Positions 1 to 5,315 of a DNA stretch of 5,458 nt are shown here, one piece after another. Source of the stretch: Candidatus Zixiibacteriota bacterium (GTDB lineage Bacteria; Zixibacteria; MSB-5A5; GN15; FEB-12); assembly GCA_030642845.1 (NCBI GenBank), contig DAOWMZ010000164.1, positions 1 through 5,458 of the forward strand, read 5' to 3'. The notes under the pieces are model-generated. The model made no database searches. It saw nothing but the letters and a program-made list of their open reading frames with translations, and was not told the origin of the DNA. The first letter of the stretch is position 1, and every line of letters starts with the position of its first letter. The position numbers and the translations under genes were made by a program.

Positions 1-1
1 A

Positions 2-127
2 CGGCTTAATCGGGTTATGACTAATGATCCCGGTACGGGAATTATGCGCCACGTTGATGCCGGCTATGATGATGCCATTAAATTTGCCAAAAAGCATAAA
101 GTTAAAATACCCATGAAAGCAAAGTAG
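2..127 (+). CDS. hutU: Urocanate hydratase (urocanase), C-terminal end only
   Basis: Only the last 41 residues and the TAG stop are in the window; the gene begins upstream. The visible tail contains [11 protein letters not shown] followed by [12 protein letters not shown] and ends KVKIPMKAK. The TNDPG...RH.DAGY segment is what I know from the C-terminus of urocanases. The enzyme is cytosolic and NAD-dependent; it hydrates urocanate to 4-imidazolone-5-propanoate, the second step of histidine degradation. The next gene, 29 bases downstream on the same strand, is hutI, which uses this product, so the context independently supports the call. The family assignment rests on a short segment plus the neighbour; no active-site residues can be checked here. 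Confidence 0.88.
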   Translation, partial: RLNRVMTNDPGTGIMRHVDAGYDDAIKFAKKHKVKIPMKAK

Positions 128-147
128 TCGCTTTTATTTATTAGAAT

Positions 148-154
148 GAGGAAG
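148..154 (+). promoter_or_regulatory. Ribosome binding site deciding the TTG start of hutI
   Basis: A purine-rich GAGGAAG stands just upstream of the TTG at 157, with GAGG 5 bases from it. The ATG at 146 is out of frame and ends after 8 codons. The next in-frame ATG is at 208; using it would remove the N-terminal strand LLIKNIGQLIT, which is typical of HutI. This makes TTG at 157 the best start. Confidence 0.7.
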
Positions 155-156
155 TA

Positions 157-1422
157 TTGGATAAAAAAATAACATTGCTCATTAAAAATATCGGCCAGCT
201 TATTACTATGGATGGCCCTGTCCCTCGTTTAGGAAATGATTTAAATAATTTAGGGATAATCGAAAATGGTGGTATAGCTGTTGCCGGAAATGAAATTATC
301 AATGTCAGCTCTTCTGATGAAATCGAAGGTAAATCAACTCTCAGCGATGATTGCATAGTAATAGATGCCGATAGGGCAGTTGTCACTCCGGGACTTATTG
401 ATCCGCATACTCATCCGGTTTTCTCCATGACCCGTGAAATGGAATTCGAGATGAGAATCGCCGGTAAAACCTATATGGAAATTGCTAATGCAGGAGGCGG
501 TATCAGGGCATCGGTTCGGGATCTTCGCTCAACTCCAAAAGAAACCCTCATTAATAAGACTAAACACCGTCTTGACAGAATGCTCAGTTATGGAGTTACT
601 ACTGTTGAAGCCAAATCGGGCTATGGCCTCTCGACCGATTCAGAGATTAAACAACTTGAAGTTATAAAAGAACTGAACCAGAACCATCCTATAGACCTTA
701 TTCCGACTTTTTTGGGAGCCCATGAAATCCCGGATGAATATCGCGAGAACCGGGAGGAATATATAAATATCCTTATTAATGAGATGATCCCTAAAGTTGT
801 GGAAAATAACCTGGCTGAGTTTTCAGACATTTTCACTGAAGAAGGGGTTTATAATACCGAAGAATCCCGTAAAATACAACAAGCAGCCAAAGATGCCGGA
901 TTGAAACTAAAATTCCATGCCGATGAACTTAAATCTGTTGGCGGGGCTGAATTAGCTGCAGAATTAAATGCAACTTCTGCTGATCATCTGGTCTATATCT
1001 CTGCAGCCGGTATTAAAGCTATCGCCAAATCAAAAACAGTGGCTGTACTTTTACCCGGAACAACCTTCTCATTAGCCGGTAAACAATACGCCCCGGCTCG
1101 TAAAATGATCGAAGAAGGAGTGGTTGTTGCTCTTTCAACTGACTGTAATCCCGGCTCAAGTTTTAGTGAATCTCTACCGTTTATGACTTCATTGGCAGCT
1201 CTTCAGATGAAACTAACCGCCGCCGAAGCAATCTCCGCAATAACTGTCAATTCTGCCTGTGCTATTGATCGAGGTGGTAAAATCGGACAAATTATTAAAG
1301 GTTTACCTGCTGATCTGGTGGTTTGGGATATGGCTGATTATCGGGAAATGCCTTATCATTACGGGGTAAATCTGGTTAAAAAAGTAATAAAAAACGGAAA
1401 GTTGGTTGCGAACAACTGCTAA
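157..1422 (+). CDS. hutI: Imidazolonepropionase (histidine degradation)
   Basis: 421 residues, a full-length cytosolic enzyme of the amidohydrolase superfamily. It hydrolyses 4-imidazolone-5-propanoate to N-formimino-L-glutamate, the third step of histidine degradation. The TIM-barrel metal site is intact: HTH (H84, H86) after PGLIDP, H254 in KFHADEL, and D329 in LSTDCNPGSS. The catalytic-type residues E257 and H277 (SADHLVY) are present, as are the substrate-region motifs AKSGYGL (151-157) and FLGAHE (185-190). Their spacing agrees with the Bacillus subtilis HutI pattern as I recall it, shifted by 4-5 residues. The N-terminal LLIKNIGQLIT and C-terminal DLVVWDMADYREMPYHYG fit the small beta domain. 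The start is TTG with a good Shine-Dalgarno sequence. It follows hutU by 29 bases and was presumably co-transcribed with it. No truncation or missing residue is seen. Confidence 0.97.
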   Translation: MDKKITLLIKNIGQLITMDGPVPRLGNDLNNLGIIENGGIAVAGNEIINVSSSDEIEGKSTLSDDCIVIDADRAVVTPGLIDPHTHPVFSMTREMEFEMRIAGKTYMEIANAGGGIRASVRDLRSTPKETLINKTKHRLDRMLSYGVTTVEAKSGYGLSTDSEIKQLEVIKELNQNHPIDLIPTFLGAHEIPDEYRENREEYINILINEMIPKVVENNLAEFSDIFTEEGVYNTEESRKIQQAAKDAGLKLKFHADELKSVGGAELAAELNATSADHLVYISAAGIKAIAKSKTVAVLLPGTTFSLAGKQYAPARKMIEEGVVVALSTDCNPGSSFSESLPFMTSLAALQMKLTAAEAISAITVNSACAIDRGGKIGQIIKGLPADLVVWDMADYREMPYHYGVNLVKKVIKNGKLVANNC

Positions 1423-1441
1423 TCGAAAGTGTTTAATAGAT

Positions 1442-1930
1442 ATGAATAAGAAAATCGGAATTATTATTATCCTGCTAATTTTTATCAGTTTGTCCTGCGG
1501 AGTTTATACTTTTGATCCCAAAGGAAAATCAGATATTTCAACTGTGGCTGTGGAGAGATTTACAAATAATACTCCCGAATTCGGATTGGCTGACAGAATG
1601 ACTGATGATGTTATTGATGCTTTGATGGCCGATGGTAATCTTAAAGTAGTTTCAGCTGAAAATGCCGACGTTATACTCACGGGAGCGTTAGTCAGCTATG
1701 AACGCAAACCCTATCAATTCACTGAAACTGATGAAGTAATCTCTTACTCGGTAATTATGGACTTTGATATTGTCCTCAGGGAAGCAGACAGTGATTCCGA
1801 AATATGGAAAGAGAGAATGAGACAGACAGGAATTTATGAAGTTGAAACTGAAACCGAAGATGACGGCCAGCAAAAAGCAATAGGATTTTTAGTGGAAGCC
1901 ATAATTAACAAAACCACAAAAAGCTGGTAG
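1442..1930 (+). CDS. LptE-like outer-membrane assembly lipoprotein
   Basis: 162 residues from the ATG at 1442. A longer frame from a TTG at 1406 would overlap hutI and place 12 polar residues before the signal peptide, so I reject it. Seen: Lys-Lys, a hydrophobic stretch (5-17), then SLSC with the likely lipidated Cys19. The -3 position is Ser rather than the usual Leu, so the lipobox is slightly atypical. The mature part begins CGVYTFDP, followed by STVAVERFTNNTPEFGL (33-49), a helix running up to LMADGNLKVV (61-70), DVILTGALVSYERKPYQF (76-93), and beta-rich VIMDFDIVLREAD then IWKERM. This order matches LptE-family lipoproteins of FCB bacteria, which plug the LptD barrel for LPS export. Function is inferred from this pattern; a generic lipoprotein remains possible. 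It starts 19 bases after hutI without a strong Shine-Dalgarno sequence. Confidence 0.66.
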   Translation: MNKKIGIIIILLIFISLSCGVYTFDPKGKSDISTVAVERFTNNTPEFGLADRMTDDVIDALMADGNLKVVSAENADVILTGALVSYERKPYQFTETDEVISYSVIMDFDIVLREADSDSEIWKERMRQTGIYEVETETEDDGQQKAIGFLVEAIINKTTKSW

Positions 1931-1938
1931 GACATACG

Positions 1939-1983
1939 ATGTCGACGGATAAGCTTATATTGCTAAATTATAAACTTGAGTAG
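1939..1983 (+). other. Possible 14-codon mini-ORF after the LptE-like gene
   Basis: An ATG at 1939 is preceded by AGGA (1929-1932), overlapping the end of the preceding gene, with 6 bases between. It encodes MSTDKLILLNYKLE and stops at TAG 1981-1983. The stop lies in the left arm of the repeat module starting at 1978. It could be chance, a small peptide, or the beginning of a gene cut off by the repeat. No homology is recognised. The ATG also lies inside a small inverted repeat, GACAT-ACG-ATGTC (1931-1943), directly after the previous stop codon. Confidence 0.15.
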
Positions 1984-2045
1984 GTCAGGTGCCCTGTGCA
2001 CCTGACGCAGTTTATTTGTCAGGAGACAAGTCTCCTGGCCTACTC
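1978..2045. repeat. Folded 68-base repeat module: terminal inverted repeats with two internal hairpins
   Basis: The ends are GAGTAGG (1978-1984) and CCTACTC (2039-2045), a perfect 7-base inverted repeat that continues with one G-T wobble to 12 positions. Inside are two near-perfect hairpins. Hairpin 1 is GTCAGGTGC (1984-1992) with GCACCTGAC (1998-2006), 9 pairs and a 5-base loop. Hairpin 2 is CAGGAGAC (2020-2027) with GTCTCCTG (2030-2037), extendable by two pairs. The outer stem and the hairpins compete for bases, so it can fold as two hairpins or as one long arm. The module looks like a dispersed palindromic repeat (REP/MITE-like). Copy number cannot be seen here. It could also stop transcription from the LptE-like gene, although no T-run follows. 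Confidence 0.7.
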
Positions 2046-2058
2046 TAAAACTAAAAAA

Positions 2059-2075
2059 AGCACATAATATGTGCT
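2059..2075. promoter_or_regulatory. 17-base perfect palindrome upstream of the porV-type promoter
   Basis: AGCACATA (2059-2066), one central A, then TATGTGCT (2068-2075): 8 perfect pairs, ending 10 bases before the -35 box at 2086. The position suits an operator for a dimeric regulator. Alternatively it is a terminator hairpin: on the - strand it is followed by a T-run (the complement of the A-run 2053-2059), but no - strand gene is seen nearby. On the + strand only an AT-rich tail follows. Role undecided. Confidence 0.45.
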
Positions 2076-2085
2076 ATATATGTAG

Positions 2086-2114
2086 TTGACTGAAAAGTAC
2101 AAACAGAATATTAT
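2086..2114 (+). promoter_or_regulatory. Sigma-70-type promoter for the outer-membrane gene pair
   Basis: TTGACT (2086-2091) as -35, a 17-base spacer, and TATTAT (2109-2114) as -10. Transcription would start near 2121, leaving a leader of about 15 bases that still includes the AAAGGA ribosome site (2125-2130), 5 bases before the ATG at 2136. Spacing is optimal and both boxes are close to consensus. If the organism uses a Bacteroidetes-type primary sigma factor, the functional elements may differ. Confidence 0.62.
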
Positions 2115-2135
2115 ACTGCAAAGCAAAGGACATAA

Positions 2136-3089
2136 ATGAAGCTATATTCTTTCAGACAAAGTTTAATTGTTATAATGACAATTCTAATAATCTGTACGGT
2201 TATTTCCGCCAAAGAAATAAATTCAAATGTAGGTACCAGTTCATTTAATTTTTTAAAAATTAATGTCGGTGCACGAGCTGTATCGATGGGTGGTGCTTTT
2301 ACCGGGCTTGCTGATGATGCTTCGGCTCTCTACTACAATCCTGCTGGAATTACAAAATTTGAAAACACAAATTACACGGCCGGGTATCAGAATTATTTTA
2401 CAGATATTCAATCAGGCTTTCTGGGATATATCCGTCCCAACATTGAAAAAGGATACGCCCTGGGGTGGTATATCAGCTACCTTAACTATGGTACTATGAT
2501 AAGAACCGATGGTTTAGGTAATGAACTTGGTGAATTCGGAGGTGGTGATTTACTCGCAGCTATGACTTTTGCCACAAAGAAAGGCTATGACCTGTCATTC
2601 GGAGCCACGATTAAATTTATCTATGAAACAATTGATGAATACTCTGCTTCCGGAATAGCTCTCGACCTTGGTGTTCGCTACTCACAACTAAGAGATCGTC
2701 TTTCGTTTGGCCTGGCCGTTCAGAATCTTGGTACACAGTTTTCCAGTTTAGGTGACGAAAAAGACAGGCTTCCATTAACCTTCAGAGGTGGCACAGCTTA
2801 TCATCCGCGCGGCTTACCATTGATAATGAGTGGTGATTTAATTATACCTGTTGATAACGATCCGGTGATTGCTCTCGGTGCTGAATATTTTGAATTAAAA
2901 CCTTTGTATCTACGAATTGGCTGGAATAGTTTCGGATCAAATTATCGTACCGCTGATTCCGAAGATAGCTGGGCTGGCCTTAGTCTTGGGGCGGGTTTTG
3001 ATTATAATAATATGCAAATTTCATATGCTTTTGCGTTAGGCGCAGAGCTTGGGGATTCACATAGAATAACTTTAACAAAAGGTATGTAA
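2136..3089 (+). CDS. PorV/PorQ-family outer-membrane beta-barrel protein
   Basis: 317 residues. Signal peptide: positive and polar start, hydrophobic core about residues 9-23, probable signal peptidase I cleavage after VISA (A25). The mature N-terminus holds the family signature: SSFNFLKINVGARAVSMGG (35-53), then AFTGLADDASALYYNPAGI (54-72). This pattern is known from PorV/PorQ (UPF0164-type) proteins, which have a FadL-like barrel fold. The rest alternates short polar and aromatic segments with many Gly/Tyr, as expected of barrel strands (for example YALGWYISYLNYG and SFGATIKFIYE). PorV and PorQ proper act in type IX secretion in Bacteroidetes, but many relatives in other FCB phyla have no known T9SS link, and no other T9SS gene is visible here. 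It has its own promoter and overlaps the downstream lipoprotein gene by one base. The exact role is unknown. Confidence 0.85.
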   Translation: MKLYSFRQSLIVIMTILIICTVISAKEINSNVGTSSFNFLKINVGARAVSMGGAFTGLADDASALYYNPAGITKFENTNYTAGYQNYFTDIQSGFLGYIRPNIEKGYALGWYISYLNYGTMIRTDGLGNELGEFGGGDLLAAMTFATKKGYDLSFGATIKFIYETIDEYSASGIALDLGVRYSQLRDRLSFGLAVQNLGTQFSSLGDEKDRLPLTFRGGTAYHPRGLPLIMSGDLIIPVDNDPVIALGAEYFELKPLYLRIGWNSFGSNYRTADSEDSWAGLSLGAGFDYNNMQISYAFALGAELGDSHRITLTKGM

Positions 3090-3559
3090 TGAAACGGAAA
3101 ACATTTGTAATTATAATTTTTTCGTTATTAGCCATGATGATTCTCTCATCTTGCAGTGGTGATGATTCACAGACCGATCCCAGGAAAACTGTAATATCAA
3201 TGTTTGGTGCTATGGAAAAGGATGATCGGGCAAAACTGGCACATATTCTGGACCTTCCGGAATTGATGAACAACATTCAGGATGATTACGCTCTTCAGAC
3301 CAATGAACCACGCGTATTTTATTCACCTGAAGAAATTCTTGATGACTTAACAGGTAAAGGCGAGACCAAAAAACGCTGGTTCTCATTGCAGAGAATTGTC
3401 AGCCATGTTCATATTGATGGTGATGAAGCAGCAGTAGAAGTTACTTTTGTAGATAAGGAAAAATCAATCGGCTATCTTACAAAATTCGGATTACATAAAA
3501 AACATGGTCGTTGGTTGATTTTCAGCTTCAAAACCAAACCAACCCAGAATAGATTATAG
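3089..3559 (+). CDS. Small lipoprotein of unknown function, translationally coupled to the barrel gene
   Basis: 156 residues. A type II signal peptide is clear: KRK, hydrophobic residues 6-19, then LSSC with lipidated Cys22. The mature part begins SGDDSQTDPRKTVISMFGAM, a linker followed by a helix, then a helical segment KDDRAKLAHILDLPELM (44-60), a middle region with EEILDDLTG, and a strand-rich end with VHIDGDEAAVEVTFVD (107-122), IGYLTKFGL and HGRWLIFSFKT. This helix-then-curved-sheet order with a terminal G.W....F strand resembles NTF2-like/DUF4878-type domains; that is a fold guess, not an identification. Its ATG shares an A with the upstream stop (TAATG), and AAAGG at 3078-3082 serves as ribosome site. 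Asp or Ser residues follow the Cys; inner- or outer-membrane retention cannot be settled without knowing the host's sorting rules. Confidence 0.82.
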   Translation: MKRKTFVIIIFSLLAMMILSSCSGDDSQTDPRKTVISMFGAMEKDDRAKLAHILDLPELMNNIQDDYALQTNEPRVFYSPEEILDDLTGKGETKKRWFSLQRIVSHVHIDGDEAAVEVTFVDKEKSIGYLTKFGLHKKHGRWLIFSFKTKPTQNRL

Positions 3560-3564
3560 ATTTT

Positions 3565-3603
3565 ATGTGGGAGGTACACGCCCCCATGTAACCCATTTTT
3601 TTT
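3565..3603 (+). terminator. Possible rho-independent terminator after the lipoprotein gene
   Basis: Begins 5 bases past the stop codon. ATGTGGGAG (3565-3573) can pair with CCCCCATGT (3581-3589) with one mismatch and two G-T wobbles around a 7-base loop. A run of eight T (3596-3603) follows after 6 unpaired bases. The gap before the T-run and the imperfect stem make it weaker than a textbook terminator. The stem may itself be part of the dispersed repeats to the right. Confidence 0.4.
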
Positions 3604-3610
3604 CTGTAGG

Positions 3611-3630
3611 GACAGGTCCCCGTGCCTGTC
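3611..3630. repeat. Short hairpin with the same core as the module near 2000
   Basis: GACAGG (3611-3616), an 8-base loop, then CCTGTC (3625-3630), preceded by TAGG. Compared with 1981-2006 it shares the order TAGG, CAGGT, CCC, GTG, CCTG and a final C, with small length differences. The two may be members of one repeat family, or similar by convergence on a short palindrome. Confidence 0.45.
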
Positions 3631-3695
3631 AAGATAAAGGACAACCACAGGGAGAGTGTTGATAAACCCAAAACATATAACAATCTCATTCTTCC

Positions 3696-3780
3696 TGTCA
3701 TACCCAACTTGATTGGGGATCCATTTAAGATATTGAATTTTAAAGAGATAGATGGATTCCCGATCAGGTCGGGAATGACA
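3696..3780. repeat. Inverted repeat with 28-base arms, each arm itself a hairpin
   Basis: Left arm 3696-3723, right arm 3753-3780; 23 of 28 positions are complementary. Each arm contains a 5-pair hairpin: CCCAA/TTGGG (3703-3707/3713-3717) on the left and CCCGA/TCGGG (3759-3763/3769-3773) on the right. The 29-base centre is AT-rich. The arms, of the form TCATTCCCG...CGGGAATCCA, resemble the abundant GGGAATGACA-type intergenic repeats I recall from many environmental bacterial genomes. That resemblance is from memory and was not searched. Confidence 0.6.
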
Positions 3781-3870
3781 AGAATAAAAGGTTTTATATC
3801 ATTGTTAACTTTTTCAACATGCCACAGGGGGTTGTCCCTACATCAGGTATCACAGCTTTCGTAAATTCCT

Positions 3871-3889
3871 AATAAAACAGGCTACGCCA
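3871..3889 (-). repeat. Hairpin motif copy 2 (second tandem unit after the PFL gene)
   Basis: Read on the - strand: TGGC, GTA, GCC, TG, then TTTTATT. It directly follows copy 1, sharing the A at 3889. The stem is only GGC/GCC here, so it is weaker than the other two copies, but the sequence matches copy 1 at 15/19 positions. With the neighbouring three bases (3868-3870) it matches copy 3 near 5300 at 18/22. Confidence 0.55.
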
Positions 3890-3909
3890 ATAAAAGTGGC
3901 TTAGCCACT
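3888..3909 (-). terminator. Terminator-like hairpin embedded in the PFL stop codon (motif copy 1)
   Basis: On the - strand the stem AGTGGC (3909-3904), loop TAA, GCCACT (3900-3895) is followed by TTTTATT (3894-3888). The stem begins at the second base of the TAG stop (3910-3908). The stem is short (6 perfect pairs) and the T-run is interrupted, so termination may be partial. It is the first member of a 19-base motif (3889-3907) that also occurs at 3871-3889 and 5294-5312. Confidence 0.5.
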
Positions 3910-5263
3910 AATTATTTATTCCGGTGGCCGGGGCCGGGATACGGCCGCCTCGTTTGATAAAATTAATCGATGAAAATTTAGAGACCGACATTATTGGGGC
4001 CGTTCCTAACAGTCCGCCATAGTCAACCGACTGTCCAACCACCATGCCGGGAACAGGAATTATTCGCACTGCAGTTGTTTTGTTATTCACAACTCCAATG
4101 GCCGCTTCATCGGCAATAATCCCGGAAATAGTCTCTGCTGGAGTATCTCCCGGAACAGCTACCATATCAAGTCCGACCGAACAGACCGATGTCATCGCTT
4201 CTAATTTTTCCAAACTGATAGCACCCGCTTCAACAGCTCTGATCATCCCGGCATCTTCACTGACCGGAATAAATGCGCCGGATAATCCGCCGACATACGA
4301 TGAAGCCATCATCCCGCCCTTTTTAACAGCATCATTGAGAAGCATCAAAGCGGCAGTGGTACCGTGACAACCGCATCTTTCCAAACCCATTGCTTCAAAA
4401 ATATCGGCAACCGAATCCCCTTCGGCAGGGGTCGGAGCCAAAGATATATCGACAATACCAAAAGGTACGCCCAAATGTTCGGATGCTTTACGACCGACCA
4501 TCTCCCCCATACGCGTTATTTTAAAAGCTGTCCGTTTTATAACTTCAGCCAGAGCACCAAAATCGCCGGAGCCTGCTTGTTTGATGGCATGAAGCACAAC
4601 TCCGGGTCCGGAGATACCGACATTGATAACTACTTCCGGTTCACTAATGCCATGAAAAGCTCCGGCAATAAACGGGTTGTCTTCGACTGCATTGGCAAAT
4701 ACAACAAACTTACAACAACCTATAGCCTCTTTTGTCTTTTCAGCGATTTGCTTTATTATATGCCCCATGATGCCGACTGCATCCATGTTGATCCCGGCTT
4801 TGGTCGAAGCAATATTAACACTTGAACATACACGTTGTGTTGTTGCAAGAGCATCTGGTATGCTTTGAATAAGATTATGATCTCCGGATGTCATTCCTTT
4901 TTGCACCAAGGCACTGAATCCGGAAATATAATCTATTCCTAATTCAGCGGCACTGTTATCTAAAGTCTCAGCAACTTCAATCATAGTTCCAATATCGTGG
5001 CCATCAGTGATAATTGAAATTGGCGTAACGGAGATACGTTTGTTGGCAATGGGAATTCCAAAATCTCTTGAGATAGTCTCGACTGTTTTAACATGCTTCT
5101 CAGCTTTAGTCAAAAGTTTCTCACGGATATTTTTGTTCAACTGTTTTGGATCGGGAGTGGCGCAATCGCGCAGAGAGATTCCCATTGAGACCGTTCTTAT
5201 ATCAAGATGCTCCACCTCGGTCATGTGGATAGTTTCGATTATTTCATTTGGATCGTATGGCAT
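3908..5263 (-). CDS. PFL/DUF711 family protein (UPF0210), function not established
   Basis: 451 residues, about the family's usual length. Recognised from [25 protein letters not shown] (split here as residues 7-17 and 18-31), the central [17 protein letters not shown] (185-201), [11 protein letters not shown] (213-223), [15 protein letters not shown] (285-299 region), [17 protein letters not shown] (296-312), and a C-terminal KRGGRIPAP. Structural classifications place the family near the pyruvate formate-lyase barrel fold; I see no glycyl-radical motif, so radical chemistry should not be assumed. Cysteines C34, C146, C183/C184, C297, C299 and C361 are present; the C-G-C pair at 297-299 is characteristic of the family as I recall it. 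A cytosolic protein with no signal peptide. The start ATG at 5263 has only a weak ribosome site (GGA 11 bases upstream). The partner gene upstream is the ACT-domain UPF0237 protein; the pair is commonly adjacent, which suggests amino-acid sensing coupled to an unknown enzyme activity. Confidence 0.9.
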   Translation of the reverse strand: MPYDPNEIIETIHMTEVEHLDIRTVSMGISLRDCATPDPKQLNKNIREKLLTKAEKHVKTVETISRDFGIPIANKRISVTPISIITDGHDIGTMIEVAETLDNSAAELGIDYISGFSALVQKGMTSGDHNLIQSIPDALATTQRVCSSVNIASTKAGINMDAVGIMGHIIKQIAEKTKEAIGCCKFVVFANAVEDNPFIAGAFHGISEPEVVINVGISGPGVVLHAIKQAGSGDFGALAEVIKRTAFKITRMGEMVGRKASEHLGVPFGIVDISLAPTPAEGDSVADIFEAMGLERCGCHGTTAALMLLNDAVKKGGMMASSYVGGLSGAFIPVSEDAGMIRAVEAGAISLEKLEAMTSVCSVGLDMVAVPGDTPAETISGIIADEAAIGVVNNKTTAVRIIPVPGMVVGQSVDYGGLLGTAPIMSVSKFSSINFIKRGGRIPAPATGINN

Positions 5264-5293
5264 AATATGCTAATTCCATTATTATTATTCCCT

Positions 5294-5315
5294 AATTAAA
5301 CTGGCTTTGCCAGTT
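5294..5315 (-). terminator. Hairpin embedded in the ACT gene stop codon (motif copy 3), possible attenuator
   Basis: On the - strand AACTGGC (5315-5309), loop AAA, GCCAGTT (5305-5299), then TTAATT: 7 perfect pairs followed by a short T-rich tail. The stem starts at the second base of the TAA stop (5316-5314), exactly as at the PFL stop. It lies in the 50-base gap between the ACT gene and the PFL gene, so it could reduce read-through or stabilise the upstream message rather than fully terminate. Confidence 0.5.

Larger units (their letters stand above)
3605..3842. repeat. Composite nested inverted-repeat region between convergent genes
   Basis: No gene is credible here; an 80-codon open frame at 3622-3864 runs through the repeats. 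Outermost arms: TGTAGGGACA (3605-3614) and TGTCCCTACA (3833-3842), perfect over 10 bases and 16/20 when extended to 3624/3823. A second set shares one centre near 3738: GGACAACC (3639-3646) with GGTTGTCC (3830-3837), and TGTTGA (3657-3662) with TCAACA (3814-3819). The innermost arms are 28 bases each (3696-3723 and 3753-3780, 23/28 complementary). The outer left arm (3605-3630) lies off this centre and looks like an extra unit. Interpretation: dispersed non-autonomous repeats, possibly one inserted next to another. No transposase is present. Confidence 0.65.

Noticed and set aside
1406..1441. Upstream TTG start giving a 12-residue extension of the LptE-like protein
   Set aside because: It overlaps hutI and would bury the signal peptide behind a polar extension; ATG at 1442 directly precedes MNKK and the hydrophobic core.
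1941..1958. Small palindromes GTCGAC and ATAAGCTTAT after the LptE-like gene
   Set aside because: Too short to distinguish from chance; no T-run and no fixed relation to a promoter.
3605..3842. CRISPR-like array
   Set aside because: The repeats are inverted and nested, not regularly spaced direct repeats with unique spacers, and no cas genes are present.
3622..3864. 80-codon open frame in the convergent gap
   Set aside because: It runs through the nested inverted repeats, has no clear ribosome site and its translation resembles no protein; the repeats explain the open frame.
4044..4825. Open frames on the + strand (4044-4367, 4364-4825) opposite the PFL gene
   Set aside because: They are antisense shadows of a conserved, full-length family protein on the - strand.
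5244..5279. Out-of-frame ATG at 5279 (- strand) opening an 11-codon frame overlapping the PFL start
   Set aside because: It could be a tiny upstream ORF, but its ribosome site is no better than chance and nothing else supports it.
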